Part shown: positions 7,021-16,019 of the stretch, in pieces
How the letters are laid out: the number at the start of each line of letters is the position of its first letter
Numbering within the stretch: position 1 is the first letter of the stretch
Source of the DNA: CANJDH01 sp964443245
Lineage (GTDB): Bacteria > Pseudomonadota > Gammaproteobacteria > Burkholderiales > JAEUOS01
Assembly (NCBI GenBank): GCA_964443245.1
Contig: CAYUEG010000003.1
Location: forward strand, 1-64,000
Direction: 5' to 3'
Length of the DNA stretch: 64,000 nt
The notes under the pieces: generated by a model
Database searches by the model: none
Told to the model about the DNA's origin: nothing
What the model saw: only the letters and a program-made list of their open reading frames with translations
Made by a program: the position numbers and the translations under genes

Positions 7021-9234
7021 ATGGCCGCAACCCAACAGCAACGATTGTTTGACCAGTGCCGCGAGATTGCCCGTACGCGCCTGGGTGAAGTCATCTCGGC
7101 CGCGCTGGCCAAGGTAGACGAAGACCTGTTCACCCTGGCCGACAAGACCGTGGAAAGGGAGGAACAGCGCGTGTACCTGGACGCGATGGCCCGCATTCGC
7201 GAGCACCGCGCCGGGCTGCAGCAACGCTTTGAAGACTGTTTCGGCGACCTGTACGCCAAGAAGCTGGGCGCAGCGGAAGGCAAGGCCGCGCCCAAGCCCG
7301 CCGCGGATTTCGGCGGGATCGAACTCTCGCTGGTATCGCATTCCAAGATCGAACATGGCATCGTGATTGACCGGCTGGCCCAGGGGGTCAAGAAGGGCGC
7401 CGACGGCGAGGAGATGCTCGGCATTCGTGCGCGCTTCGGCCACCTGCTCAAGCGTGACACGCTGGACGATGCCGACAATCCGCTGGCGCCGGAATTGATC
7501 CTCGAAGCCCTGCGGCTGGCGTGCAACCAGATTCCGGCGAGCAATGCTGTCAAGCAGGCGCTGCTGTCGGCGTTCCAGCCCTATCTACGCGCGTCGATCA
7601 ACGATGTGTACCACGCGGTCAACCAGACGTTGGTGGCGCACCAGGTACTGCCGCAAATCAAGCATACGGTGCGTACCACGGCGGACCCGATGGGCGCGAC
7701 CGGTCGCATGGCCGCGCTTGGCACCTCGCAGCGCATGCCGGTGCTGGGCAATACCCAACGCATGGGACTGCTGAACGCCGATCGGGTCGAGGCGGCAGAG
7801 CGCCCGGCGCACCGCAGTGGCTGGCTCGGTGGCAGCGTCGGCAATGAAGCCACGAGCCTCGGCACGCTGCTCGCCGGCCTGGCCCAGGGACGGATCGGCG
7901 CGCCGGGCGAGGCGCTGGGCCTGCTCGCCAACCCCGAGCGCTTTCCGGCCGGTCCGGGCGCCCAGCGCGCCAGCGTCGATCTGATGCAATCGCTGGGGCA
8001 CCTGCAGTCCTCGGCCAATCTCGGCGTGGACGCGGCGACCACCGTACCGGGCTACCTGCACCAGATGGGCGCAAGCCTGCAAGCGCAGGGCACGCCGCTG
8101 GACCAGCTGACGATCGAGCTGGTCGCCCTGGTCTTCGATTTCCTGTTTGCCAATCAGGCACTGCCCGACTCGGTCAAGGGCAGCATTTCGCGTCTGCAGA
8201 TTGTGGCGGTCAAGGCGGCCTTGCTCGACCGCAGCTTTTTTGCCCGGCGCGAACACCCGATGCGCCGCCTGCTTGACCGCATGGCCGAGGCTGGCACCGA
8301 TCCGATGGTGGATGCCGGAAGGGACAGTCCGTTTGGTCAGGCTCTTGCCGAACTGGCAGACGATCTGTGCCTGCGCTTCGCCGATGATGTCGCCGTCTTC
8401 GATGCGGCCATGGAACGTCTTGATGCACTGGTGCTGGCGGAGCATGCGCGCCACACGGCAGCCAGTGCGACAGCGGCCGCGGCACTGGCTGCCGAAGAAG
8501 CGAAGGCGGCGGCACTGGCCCATGTCCGGGCGGACCTGGCGCTGCGTGTGACTGCCACCACACCCGATTTCATTCGGCAGTTTCTGGATCAATGGTGGGT
8601 GCATGCCGCCGTCGAGGCGGATCTGGCAGGCACTGAGGGCGCGGACGGCGTCACTGCCCGGCTGGCGATTGCGACCGACCTCGCCTGGAGTGTGGAGCCC
8701 AAAGCCAGAGCCGATGTGCCGACCCTGGCTGCCATTTTGCCGGGCATGATGCGCGGGCTGATGCGCGGTGCGCGCAGCGCCGGCATGCCCGACGAGGCGC
8801 GCCAGGCGTTTTTTGGCGCCCTGATGCAGGCCCATACCGACGCCATCGCCGCTGCCAAGGGTGCACCAGCCGAGACCAGGGTGATGGCGCGGCCGAGCGC
8901 CGAAGAAGGGGTACGGCGCGCCGTCATGCCGGTCGTCGTGCCGTCGGATGCATGGGAGCAACAGGTCGGGACCCTGCGCAAGGGCGACGTGGTCGAGTTC
9001 TCCGACGCGCACAAGGTAGAGCGCTTTCGTCTGGGCTGGGTCAGCCCGAAAAAGACGGTCTACCTGTTCCTCGGGCAGGGGGCGATGCGCCAGCTGGCGG
9101 CGCCCGAGCTGGCTGCGCTGCTCCGGCAGGGGTTGGCCGTGTTGCCGGTGCCCGACCTGCCTGCGGTGGATCAGGCGCTCGATGCGATGGCGCATGCACC
9201 GTCCGGTACGGAGGCCATCCGGCGCGCAGCCTGA
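7021..9234 (+). CDS. DUF1631 family protein
   Basis: A large (737 residues) soluble, mostly helical protein of the DUF1631 family found in beta- and gammaproteobacteria. Recognisable family stretches include LGEVISAALAKVDEDLF, the EIMLSLVSH-like segment ELSLVSHSKIEH, and NPLAPELILEAL. An alanine-rich helical region at about residues 470-505 may form a coiled coil. The C-terminus (about 640-720) has GDVVEFSDAHKVERFRLGWVSPKKTVYLF, a beta-rich module resembling a PilZ fold, which could bind cyclic di-GMP (inference). It is monocistronic behind a CRP/FNR-like promoter. Older databases sometimes mislabel this family as thymidine phosphorylase; nothing supports that. Function unknown. Confidence 0.8.
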   Translation: MAATQQQRLFDQCREIARTRLGEVISAALAKVDEDLFTLADKTVEREEQRVYLDAMARIREHRAGLQQRFEDCFGDLYAKKLGAAEGKAAPKPAADFGGIELSLVSHSKIEHGIVIDRLAQGVKKGADGEEMLGIRARFGHLLKRDTLDDADNPLAPELILEALRLACNQIPASNAVKQALLSAFQPYLRASINDVYHAVNQTLVAHQVLPQIKHTVRTTADPMGATGRMAALGTSQRMPVLGNTQRMGLLNADRVEAAERPAHRSGWLGGSVGNEATSLGTLLAGLAQGRIGAPGEALGLLANPERFPAGPGAQRASVDLMQSLGHLQSSANLGVDAATTVPGYLHQMGASLQAQGTPLDQLTIELVALVFDFLFANQALPDSVKGSISRLQIVAVKAALLDRSFFARREHPMRRLLDRMAEAGTDPMVDAGRDSPFGQALAELADDLCLRFADDVAVFDAAMERLDALVLAEHARHTAASATAAAALAAEEAKAAALAHVRADLALRVTATTPDFIRQFLDQWWVHAAVEADLAGTEGADGVTARLAIATDLAWSVEPKARADVPTLAAILPGMMRGLMRGARSAGMPDEARQAFFGALMQAHTDAIAAAKGAPAETRVMARPSAEEGVRRAVMPVVVPSDAWEQQVGTLRKGDVVEFSDAHKVERFRLGWVSPKKTVYLFLGQGAMRQLAAPELAALLRQGLAVLPVPDLPAVDQALDAMAHAPSGTEAIRRAA

Positions 9235-9257
9235 GCCGGCCTCATGGCCGCAAACCC

Positions 9258-9270
9258 TTGGTGGGAGCGG
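9258..9270 (-). repeat. REP-like dispersed repeat, copy 1
   Basis: TTGGTGGGAGCGG lies between the DUF1631 stop and the end of the convergent DMT gene. It is the reverse complement of the core shared with 18801-18821, 39693-39704 and 48576-48596. The GTGG head followed by a GC-rich imperfect palindrome resembles GTRG-type REP elements. Confidence 0.55.
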
Positions 9271-9319
9271 ATCACAGGCCGATGTGGCAGGGCGGCCGGG
9301 CGCGCCGGGTGTCAGCGCA

Positions 9320-10273
9320 TCAGGCGCGGCGCCGTTGTTCGACCAGCATCACCGTGACCCCGGTGACACAGATCAGCCCCATGCCGACGAAGGTGAGGGC
9401 ATCGGGCAACTGCTGGAAGAACACCCAGCCGGAGAGCGTGGCCCAGACGATCTGCAGATAGACCAGCGTGGCGATGAACGACGCCGAAGACCAGTAGTAG
9501 GCGCGGATCAGGCACCACTGGCTGAGTGCACCGGTCACCCCCATCGACACCAGCAGGAAGACCTGCCAGGTCGTGAGATCGCGCGGCCAGCCGCCCCAGA
9601 CCTCCTGCAATGGCAAGGCCAGCAGCGATGCCCCGGTGCCGACCAGCGAGGCGAGGAAGATCGTGGCCACCGAACTGTCGATTGCCGAGAGCTTGCGCGT
9701 CAACAGCTGAAAGCCGATGTTGCACAGCATGGTCAAGAGGATGAAGAACACGCCGATCGGGTCCAGATTGTTGCCGGGCCGCACGATGATCAGCATGCCC
9801 AGAAAGCCCAGGCACGCCCCCGCCCAACGCACCCAGGTCACGCGTTCGCCCAGCAGCGGACCAGCCAGGAGCATCACAAAGAACGGGGTCAGAAAGTTGA
9901 TCGAGGTGCCCTCAGCCTGCGGCAGATAGCGCAGCCCGGTGAAGAAAAAGAGGGTGAAGCCGGCGAGGAGCAAGCCGCGCACCAACTGCAGCACGGGCCG
10001 CTGGGTACGGGTGAGATTGCGAAACACGGCCCAGCCCATGGTGGGCGCGAACACGGCCAGCATGAACAGCGCGTGCAGACCGTGCCGCGTCAGGCTGATC
10101 AGGGGAACACCCATCTGCGTGGCGAGCGCCTTGGCGGTGGCGTCCAGGAACGTGAACAGCACGTGCGCTCCCACCAGGAACGCGAAGGCGCGCAGCAAAT
10201 TGTGATGGGAGGGGGCCAGGGTCGGGGAAGACAACGGGGAAGACGGGGGAACGGCGGGCGAGCGGGCTGCCAT
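9320..10273 (-). CDS. EamA/DMT-superfamily transporter
   Basis: An inner-membrane protein of 317 residues with about ten hydrophobic segments and two EamA repeats, for example FLVGAHVLFTFLDATAKALA in the first and FLLVSMGVTGALSQWCLIRA in the second. Family members export metabolites such as amino acids. The start ATG at 10273 overlaps the comEC stop (TAATG), so translation is coupled to comEC; an alternative ATG at 10288 would lie inside comEC and is less likely. Substrate unknown. Confidence 0.85.
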   Translation of the reverse strand: MAARSPAVPPSSPLSSPTLAPSHHNLLRAFAFLVGAHVLFTFLDATAKALATQMGVPLISLTRHGLHALFMLAVFAPTMGWAVFRNLTRTQRPVLQLVRGLLLAGFTLFFFTGLRYLPQAEGTSINFLTPFFVMLLAGPLLGERVTWVRWAGACLGFLGMLIIVRPGNNLDPIGVFFILLTMLCNIGFQLLTRKLSAIDSSVATIFLASLVGTGASLLALPLQEVWGGWPRDLTTWQVFLLVSMGVTGALSQWCLIRAYYWSSASFIATLVYLQIVWATLSGWVFFQQLPDALTFVGMGLICVTGVTVMLVEQRRRA

Positions 10274-12696
10274 TATCGTCCATGCCAATAGCGTGGCCGT
10301 TCGTTGCGCCAGGTGCTGGCGGCAATACCGTCTGCCGCGAACCTCAGCGTGACGGCACCGTCACGGTCGGTGCGCAAGATGCGCGCGCCTGCTTGCGCGT
10401 AGCGCTGCAGCACTTCAGGCGCGGGATGGCGAAAGCGGTTGCGATAACCCACCGGCACCACGATGACGGAAGGGTTGACCGCGCGCAAAAAACCGGGGGT
10501 GGAGGAGGTTTTGCTGCCATGGTGCGGTGCCAGCAGCACATCGGCCGCCAGCGGGGCACCGGCCGCGACCAGCGCGGTCTCCACGTCAGACTCAATATCG
10601 GCCGTCAGCAACACATGCCGCCCGTGCGCGGTGATCCTGAGGACGCAACTGGCGGCGTTGTCCCTGGTTTTCCTGGTGGCAGGCGCCGGGTCCGGGTGCG
10701 CAGGAGGGTGCAGGAACGTGAAGCTGACGCCTTCCCAGTTCCAGCGCTCACCCGCCTGACACGCGCTGCGAGGTGTGTGGCCGGCGTGCAAGGGATGGTC
10801 CGGCGGCAGCGAGGTGAAGAGCTGCGCGACTGCGACGCCTTCCAGGACCGACTGCGCGCCGCCGGTGTGGTCGCTGTCGTCATGTGTCACGACCAGGGTG
10901 TCCAGCCTGGCAATCCCCTCGCCACGCAGGAACGGCAGGATGACGCGATTACCCCCGTCTGCATCCGGCGAGTAGCGCGGACCGGTGTCGTAGAGCAGCG
11001 CGTGTTCACTGCTGCGCGCCACGATTGCCAGACCCTGGCCGACGTCGAGCACCGTGAGCCACAAGTCGCCAGCCGGTGGCCTGGGCGCCGGCCAGAGCAG
11101 CATGGGTAGTAACCACAGCAACCCTTGCAGGCGCAGCCGGGCACTCAGGGGGGCGAGGCAGAAGACGACGCCCGCGACGGCCAGGCCCACCGTCCACCAT
11201 GGCGGCGCGGCGCGGCGCCAGACGGCGCCTTCGAATCCATCGAGCCACGCCAGATACGCGACCAGCCAGTCGGTACAGGTGTGGGCGAGGGTGGCGAAAA
11301 CGTCGATGGGGATGGTCGCCGCCAGCAATGACAACGGTGTGATCACAAAGCTGACGATCGGGATGGCGAGGGCGTTGGCAAGCGGGCCCACCAACGACAC
11401 CTGCCCGAACAGCGCCAGCGTGAGCGGGGTGAGGCCCACGGTAATCGCGGCCTGTGCGCTCACCGCGGTCCACAGCCAGTGTCGGTTTGGGGCACGGCCG
11501 TGTGCCGCCAGCAACAGCAGCGCGACCGCGCCGAACGAGAGCCAGAAGCCAGGGGCGAGCGGTGCCCAGGGATCCATCACGCAAACCAGCCCGAGCGCGA
11601 TCGCAAGCACCCTGAAGCCGGAACCGAACCAGCCGCGCCACAGGGCCCAGGCCGCCACCCCGAGCATGAACAGCGTGCGTTGAGCCGGCACACCCCAGCC
11701 GGCCAGCAGGCAGTAGGCGAGTGCTGCGAGAAAGCCGATCAATGCGGCGGCCTTCGGGGCTGGCAGCCACAGCATCAGGTGTTCCGAGCGGCGCCACAGT
11801 GCGAATCCGAGCCAGGCAAACAGCGCCGCAATCATCGTCACGTGCAGGCCGGAAATGCTCATCAGGTGGCCGACGCCCGTGCGGTTGAACAGCTCCCAGT
11901 CGTCACTGTCGATGGCGCGCTGGTCTCCGATGGCCAGTGCGACCACCACGCCGCCGTAGGGGGCGCCTGCCAGCGCGGACTGCAACCGATCGCGGATCTG
12001 TTCACGCAGGCGATTGACGGACGTGCTGATGCCGGGGACAAAATGGGCAAGGCGCTGGTTGGCCGCGCCCGCCTGCTGCCGCCCTTGCGGACGGACGTAG
12101 CCGGTGGCGCGAATGCCGCGTTCGAGCAGCCACGCTTCGTAGTCAAAGCCGTGCGGATTGGCGCTGCCATGCGGCTTCTTCAGGCGCACCGTGAGCTGCC
12201 AGCGCTCGCCCGCGCGCACCGGCACCTGCGGCATCAACATCGGCGGCGCATCGAAGCGGCCGCCGACGGCGTCGTGGCCGCCGTACCAGGCGAGTTGAAG
12301 ATGCGATGGCACCGGCGCGTCCGGCGTGAGGACTGATTCGACGGCAAACTCAAAGCGCACACCGCGCTCGAACGGCTGGGGCAGGGAATCAATGATGCCC
12401 ACCACACTGACATCGCGGCCTTCCCAGGCTTCCGGCAGGGCCTCCGCAAGGCGCCAATGCGCCATGCCGGCTGCCCAGACAAAACCGAGCATGCCAGCGG
12501 CGGCGATCTGCAGCCACCAGAGCGGGCTTGTCAGGGCAGCCACGTGTGCATCCGTGCCAATCGCCTTGCGCACCGGCCAGGCCCAGACCAGGGTTGCTGC
12601 CGTCAGCAGGGTCAACAACACGGGCCAGCCCGGCAACGCCGCCTGCCACTGCAGCACGCCGCAGCCGAAGGCAAACAGGATCAGGGCGGAGCGCAT
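10273..12696 (-). CDS. comEC: ComEC/Rec2 DNA-uptake channel
   Basis: A polytopic membrane protein of about 807 residues that carries single-stranded DNA across the inner membrane in natural transformation. An N-terminal DUF4131-type segment is followed by the Competence domain (GVGHLMSISGLHVTMIAALF and several membrane helices). The C-terminal metallo-beta-lactamase domain begins LTVLDVGQGLAIVAR and has the metal motif VTHDDSDHTGG. The start ATG at 12696 is preferred because a -10-like TACAAT (12709-12704) lies 7 nt upstream; ATG codons at 12705 and 12741 overlap or precede that box. Downstream it is translationally coupled to a DMT transporter. No other competence gene lies in the window. 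Confidence 0.92.
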   Translation of the reverse strand: MRSALILFAFGCGVLQWQAALPGWPVLLTLLTAATLVWAWPVRKAIGTDAHVAALTSPLWWLQIAAAGMLGFVWAAGMAHWRLAEALPEAWEGRDVSVVGIIDSLPQPFERGVRFEFAVESVLTPDAPVPSHLQLAWYGGHDAVGGRFDAPPMLMPQVPVRAGERWQLTVRLKKPHGSANPHGFDYEAWLLERGIRATGYVRPQGRQQAGAANQRLAHFVPGISTSVNRLREQIRDRLQSALAGAPYGGVVVALAIGDQRAIDSDDWELFNRTGVGHLMSISGLHVTMIAALFAWLGFALWRRSEHLMLWLPAPKAAALIGFLAALAYCLLAGWGVPAQRTLFMLGVAAWALWRGWFGSGFRVLAIALGLVCVMDPWAPLAPGFWLSFGAVALLLLAAHGRAPNRHWLWTAVSAQAAITVGLTPLTLALFGQVSLVGPLANALAIPIVSFVITPLSLLAATIPIDVFATLAHTCTDWLVAYLAWLDGFEGAVWRRAAPPWWTVGLAVAGVVFCLAPLSARLRLQGLLWLLPMLLWPAPRPPAGDLWLTVLDVGQGLAIVARSSEHALLYDTGPRYSPDADGGNRVILPFLRGEGIARLDTLVVTHDDSDHTGGAQSVLEGVAVAQLFTSLPPDHPLHAGHTPRSACQAGERWNWEGVSFTFLHPPAHPDPAPATRKTRDNAASCVLRITAHGRHVLLTADIESDVETALVAAGAPLAADVLLAPHHGSKTSSTPGFLRAVNPSVIVVPVGYRNRFRHPAPEVLQRYAQAGARILRTDRDGAVTLRFAADGIAASTWRNERPRYWHGR

Positions 12697-12764
12697 TCGG
12701 TGCATTGTACGAGCCACCCTGATGGCGGTGGCGGGCCGCAAATCGAATCCGCTACACTTCAGCC
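12697..12764. promoter_or_regulatory. Divergent promoter region, comEC / ABC operon
   Basis: TACAAT on the minus strand (12709-12704) faces comEC, and TACACT on the plus strand (12753-12758) faces the ABC lipoprotein gene. Each ends 6-7 nt before its start codon, so both transcripts would be leaderless. No convincing -35 hexamer is visible for either. Confidence 0.5.
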
Positions 12765-15041
12765 ATGCCTGCGCTCCCGCGTCAATTTTCTGCCGTTGCC
12801 CCGCGGTACCACGCCTGGGCGGTGCGCGGACTGATCGGGTTCGGATTGGCGCTCGTGCTTGTGATGGCCGGCTGCAGCGATGCCTGGAACAACCCCTACT
12901 CAGCGGCGGAGGGTGCAGACAACACGCTCTACACCTCGTTTGCCGAGCGCCCCAAGCGACTCGATCCGGCGCGCTCCTACACCTCGGACGAGGCCGAATT
13001 CACGGCGCAGGTGTATGAACCACCGTTCCAGTACCACTATCTGAAGCGCCCCTACGAGCTGATCCCGGCCGCTGCCGTGAGCGTGCCCAAACCGCGTTAT
13101 TACGACAAGGCCGGCAAGGAGCTGCCGGACAGCGCCGCCGTGGCCGAGATTGCGACCAGCGTCTACGACATTCGCATCCGCCCGGGCATTCGCTATGCGC
13201 CGCATCCTGCCTTCGTTGAGGCGAATCGCAAGCTCGGCCGTGAGGCGATCGCCAGCAAGTACAAGCTGGCTGATTTTGAAGGCAGTGGCACGCGCGAATT
13301 GACTGCGGAAGATTACGTCTACGAAATCAAGCGCCTGGCGCATCCGCGCGTCAATTCGCCGATCTTTGGCCACATGACCGACTACATCGTCGGCCTCAAG
13401 GAGTACGGCGAACGGCTCAAGGGCGAATGGAAGAAGGTGGAGTCGGCACAGGGTGGAGCGGGCAAGGGGGCCTGGATGGACCTGCGCGGTTTGGACATCG
13501 CCGGTGTCAAGGTGCTCGACCGCCACACCTATCAGATCACGGTGATCGGCAAGTACCCGCAGTTCGTGTATTGGCTGGCGATGCCGTTTTTTGCGCCAAT
13601 TCCCTGGGAGGCGGATGCCTTCTACGCCCAGGCCGGAATGGCGGAGAAGAACTTTTCGTTCGACTGGTATCCGGTGGGTACCGGGCCCTACATGCTGACG
13701 GAGAACAATCCGAACGCCCGCATGGTCCTGACCCGCAATCCGAACTGGCGCGGTGAAACCTATCCGAGCGAAGGGGAGAAGGGCGATCGCGAGGCCGGCC
13801 TGCTCGATGATGCCGGCAAGATCATGCCCTTCATCGACAAAATCGTGTTCGTGCGCGAGAAGGAACAGATTCCCTACTGGAACAAGTTCCTGCAGGGCTA
13901 CTACGACAAGTCCGGCATCTCATCGGACAATTTTGATCAGGCCATCAAGACCGGTGCCGATGGCGAGGCGGGCCTCACGGCCGACATGGAAGCGCGTGGC
14001 ATGTCGCTGCGCACGTCGACCGCCACCACGTCGTTTTACCTGGCCTTCAACTGGCAGGATCCGGTGGTCGGCGGGGCCGACCCGGCCAACGCCGAGCGCA
14101 GCCGCAAGTTGCGCCAGGCGGTGTCGATTGCCCTCGATTTCGAAGAGTTCATTTCGATTTTCCTCAACGGCCGGGGGATTCCCGGGCAGGGCCCGATCCC
14201 GCCCGGCATCTTCGGTTTTCGCGAGGGCGAGGCGTCGGTCAATCCGGTGGTGTATCGCTGGGTGGATGGGCGTGCGCAACGGCGCGCCGTCACGGAAGCG
14301 AAGCGCCTCCTGGCCGAGGCCGGCTATCCCGGCGGACGCGACGGCAAGACCGGGCAGCCGCTGGTGCTGTATCTGGACACGACCGATCGCGGCCCCGGTG
14401 ACAAGGCCAGGCTGGACTGGTACCGCAAGCAACTGGCGAAGATCGACGTGCAGCTGGAAGTGCGCGGCACTGACTGGAACCGGTTCCAGGAAAAGATTCG
14501 CAAGGGCAATACGCAGATGTTCTTCCTGGGGTGGAATGCGGACTATCCAGACCCTGAGAACTTCCTCTTTCTCCTGTACGGGCCGAACAGTACGGTGAAG
14601 AATGACGGCGAGAACAAGGCCAACTATGCCAACCCCGAATTCGACAAGTTGTTCGATGAAATGAAGAACATGGAGAACGGTCCGGCGCGGCAGGAGGTAC
14701 TGGATCGGCTGGTGCGCATCCTGCATCAGGATGCGCCGTGGGTCTGGGGCTTTCACCCGAAGAGTTTCGGCCTTTCCCATGCCTGGATGAAGAACGGCAA
14801 GCCGAACCAGATGGCCAATAACGGCCTGAAGTACCAGCGCATTGATGCGCAGTTGCGGGCACAGAAGCGCGCCGAATGGAACCAGCCCGTGGTCTGGCCG
14901 TTTGTGCTGCTGCTGGCCGGCCTGGCATTGCTGGTGTGGCTGGGCATTCGCGCCTGGCAGCGCAGCGAGCGTGCCGTGGCGCTCACCCCCATGCCTGCCG
15001 TCTCCACAACGTCGGCTGGTTCACCGGAGGCACCGCGATGA
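12765..15041 (+). CDS. Oligopeptide-type ABC transporter substrate-binding lipoprotein
   Basis: An SBP_bac_5-family receptor of 758 residues, longer than the usual 520-600. It has a lipobox LVMAGC with the lipidated cysteine at C37, then a periplasmic receptor domain with the family signature around PVGTGPYMLTENNPN and VLTRNPNWRGETYP. A C-terminal hydrophobic segment (PFVLLLAGLALLVWLG, about residues 715-732) followed by basic residues would add a membrane anchor, which is not normal for this family. It is the first gene of an operon with two permeases and a double ATPase and overlaps the next gene by ATGA. The substrate is presumably a peptide. A TACACT -10-like box lies 6 nt before the ATG. 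Confidence 0.88.
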   Translation: MPALPRQFSAVAPRYHAWAVRGLIGFGLALVLVMAGCSDAWNNPYSAAEGADNTLYTSFAERPKRLDPARSYTSDEAEFTAQVYEPPFQYHYLKRPYELIPAAAVSVPKPRYYDKAGKELPDSAAVAEIATSVYDIRIRPGIRYAPHPAFVEANRKLGREAIASKYKLADFEGSGTRELTAEDYVYEIKRLAHPRVNSPIFGHMTDYIVGLKEYGERLKGEWKKVESAQGGAGKGAWMDLRGLDIAGVKVLDRHTYQITVIGKYPQFVYWLAMPFFAPIPWEADAFYAQAGMAEKNFSFDWYPVGTGPYMLTENNPNARMVLTRNPNWRGETYPSEGEKGDREAGLLDDAGKIMPFIDKIVFVREKEQIPYWNKFLQGYYDKSGISSDNFDQAIKTGADGEAGLTADMEARGMSLRTSTATTSFYLAFNWQDPVVGGADPANAERSRKLRQAVSIALDFEEFISIFLNGRGIPGQGPIPPGIFGFREGEASVNPVVYRWVDGRAQRRAVTEAKRLLAEAGYPGGRDGKTGQPLVLYLDTTDRGPGDKARLDWYRKQLAKIDVQLEVRGTDWNRFQEKIRKGNTQMFFLGWNADYPDPENFLFLLYGPNSTVKNDGENKANYANPEFDKLFDEMKNMENGPARQEVLDRLVRILHQDAPWVWGFHPKSFGLSHAWMKNGKPNQMANNGLKYQRIDAQLRAQKRAEWNQPVVWPFVLLLAGLALLVWLGIRAWQRSERAVALTPMPAVSTTSAGSPEAPR

Positions 15042-16015
15042 GCGCCTACATTGTCCGCCGTCTGCTGTATGCCGTACTGATCCTGATCGGCGTCAACCTG
15101 GTCACGTTCTGGCTGTTCTTCAAGGTCAACACCCCGGACGACATCGCGCGCCTGCAACTGGGGGCCAAACGGGTCACGCCGGATGCGATTGCCAAGTGGA
15201 AGGCCGAACGGGGTTACGACAAGCCGCTGGTCTACAACGGCAACGCCAGCGGCATGGCGCGCTTTACCGACACCATCTACTTCGAAAAGTCGGTGCGCAT
15301 GTTTGCCCTCGATTTCGGCCGCGCCGACGACGGGCGCGACATCGCCTACGAGATCCGCACCCGGGCGCCGGCTTCCCTGGCGCTGGCCGTGCCGGTCTTC
15401 ATCGTCGGGCTTGGCCTGAACATCACGTTTGCACTGGCGATGGCACTGTTTCGTGCCACCCGTTTCGATTTCTGGAGCGTGGTCTACTGCGTGGCGATGA
15501 TGTCGGTTTCCAGCCTGTTCTTCATCATCTTCGGGCAGTACGTGTTTTCCAAGCTCTGGCACCTGGTGCCGGTATCGGGCTACGGCGAGGGGCCGGCGGC
15601 GATCAAGTTTCTCATCCTGCCGGTGGTGATCGGCGTGTTCGCCAGCATTGGCGGCTCGACCCGCCTGTACCGCACCATCTTCATCGAGGAAACTGCGCGC
15701 GACTACGTGCGCACGGCGCGCGCCAAGGGCATGTCCGAATTTACCGTGATGTTCCGCCATGTGCTCAAGAACGGCATGATCCCGATCCTCACTGGGGTGG
15801 TGGTGGTCATCCCATCGCTGTTTACCGGCAGCCTGATCACCGAATCCTTCTTTGGCATCCCGGGTCTGGGCAGTTACACCATCGAAGCCATCGGTGCGCA
15901 GGATTTCGGCATCGTGCGCTCGATGGTCTTCATCGGTGCGGTGCTGTACATCATCGGGCTGGTGTTGACCGACATTTCCTACACCCTGGTCGATCCGCGC
16001 GTCACGCTCCAATGA
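15038..16015 (+). CDS. ABC transporter permease, OppB/DppB type
   Basis: An inner-membrane permease of 325 residues. It starts MSAYIVRRLLYAVLILIGVN, the usual OppB N-terminus with one membrane helix, followed by a periplasmic segment and a five-helix core. The cytoplasmic EAA coupling motif is in RTARAKGMSEFTVMFRHVLKN. Its ATG overlaps the stop of the receptor gene and has a CCGGAGG-like Shine-Dalgarno. It should pair with the 500-residue permease that follows. Confidence 0.9.
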   Translation: MSAYIVRRLLYAVLILIGVNLVTFWLFFKVNTPDDIARLQLGAKRVTPDAIAKWKAERGYDKPLVYNGNASGMARFTDTIYFEKSVRMFALDFGRADDGRDIAYEIRTRAPASLALAVPVFIVGLGLNITFALAMALFRATRFDFWSVVYCVAMMSVSSLFFIIFGQYVFSKLWHLVPVSGYGEGPAAIKFLILPVVIGVFASIGGSTRLYRTIFIEETARDYVRTARAKGMSEFTVMFRHVLKNGMIPILTGVVVVIPSLFTGSLITESFFGIPGLGSYTIEAIGAQDFGIVRSMVFIGAVLYIIGLVLTDISYTLVDPRVTLQ

Positions 16016-16019
16016 ACGC

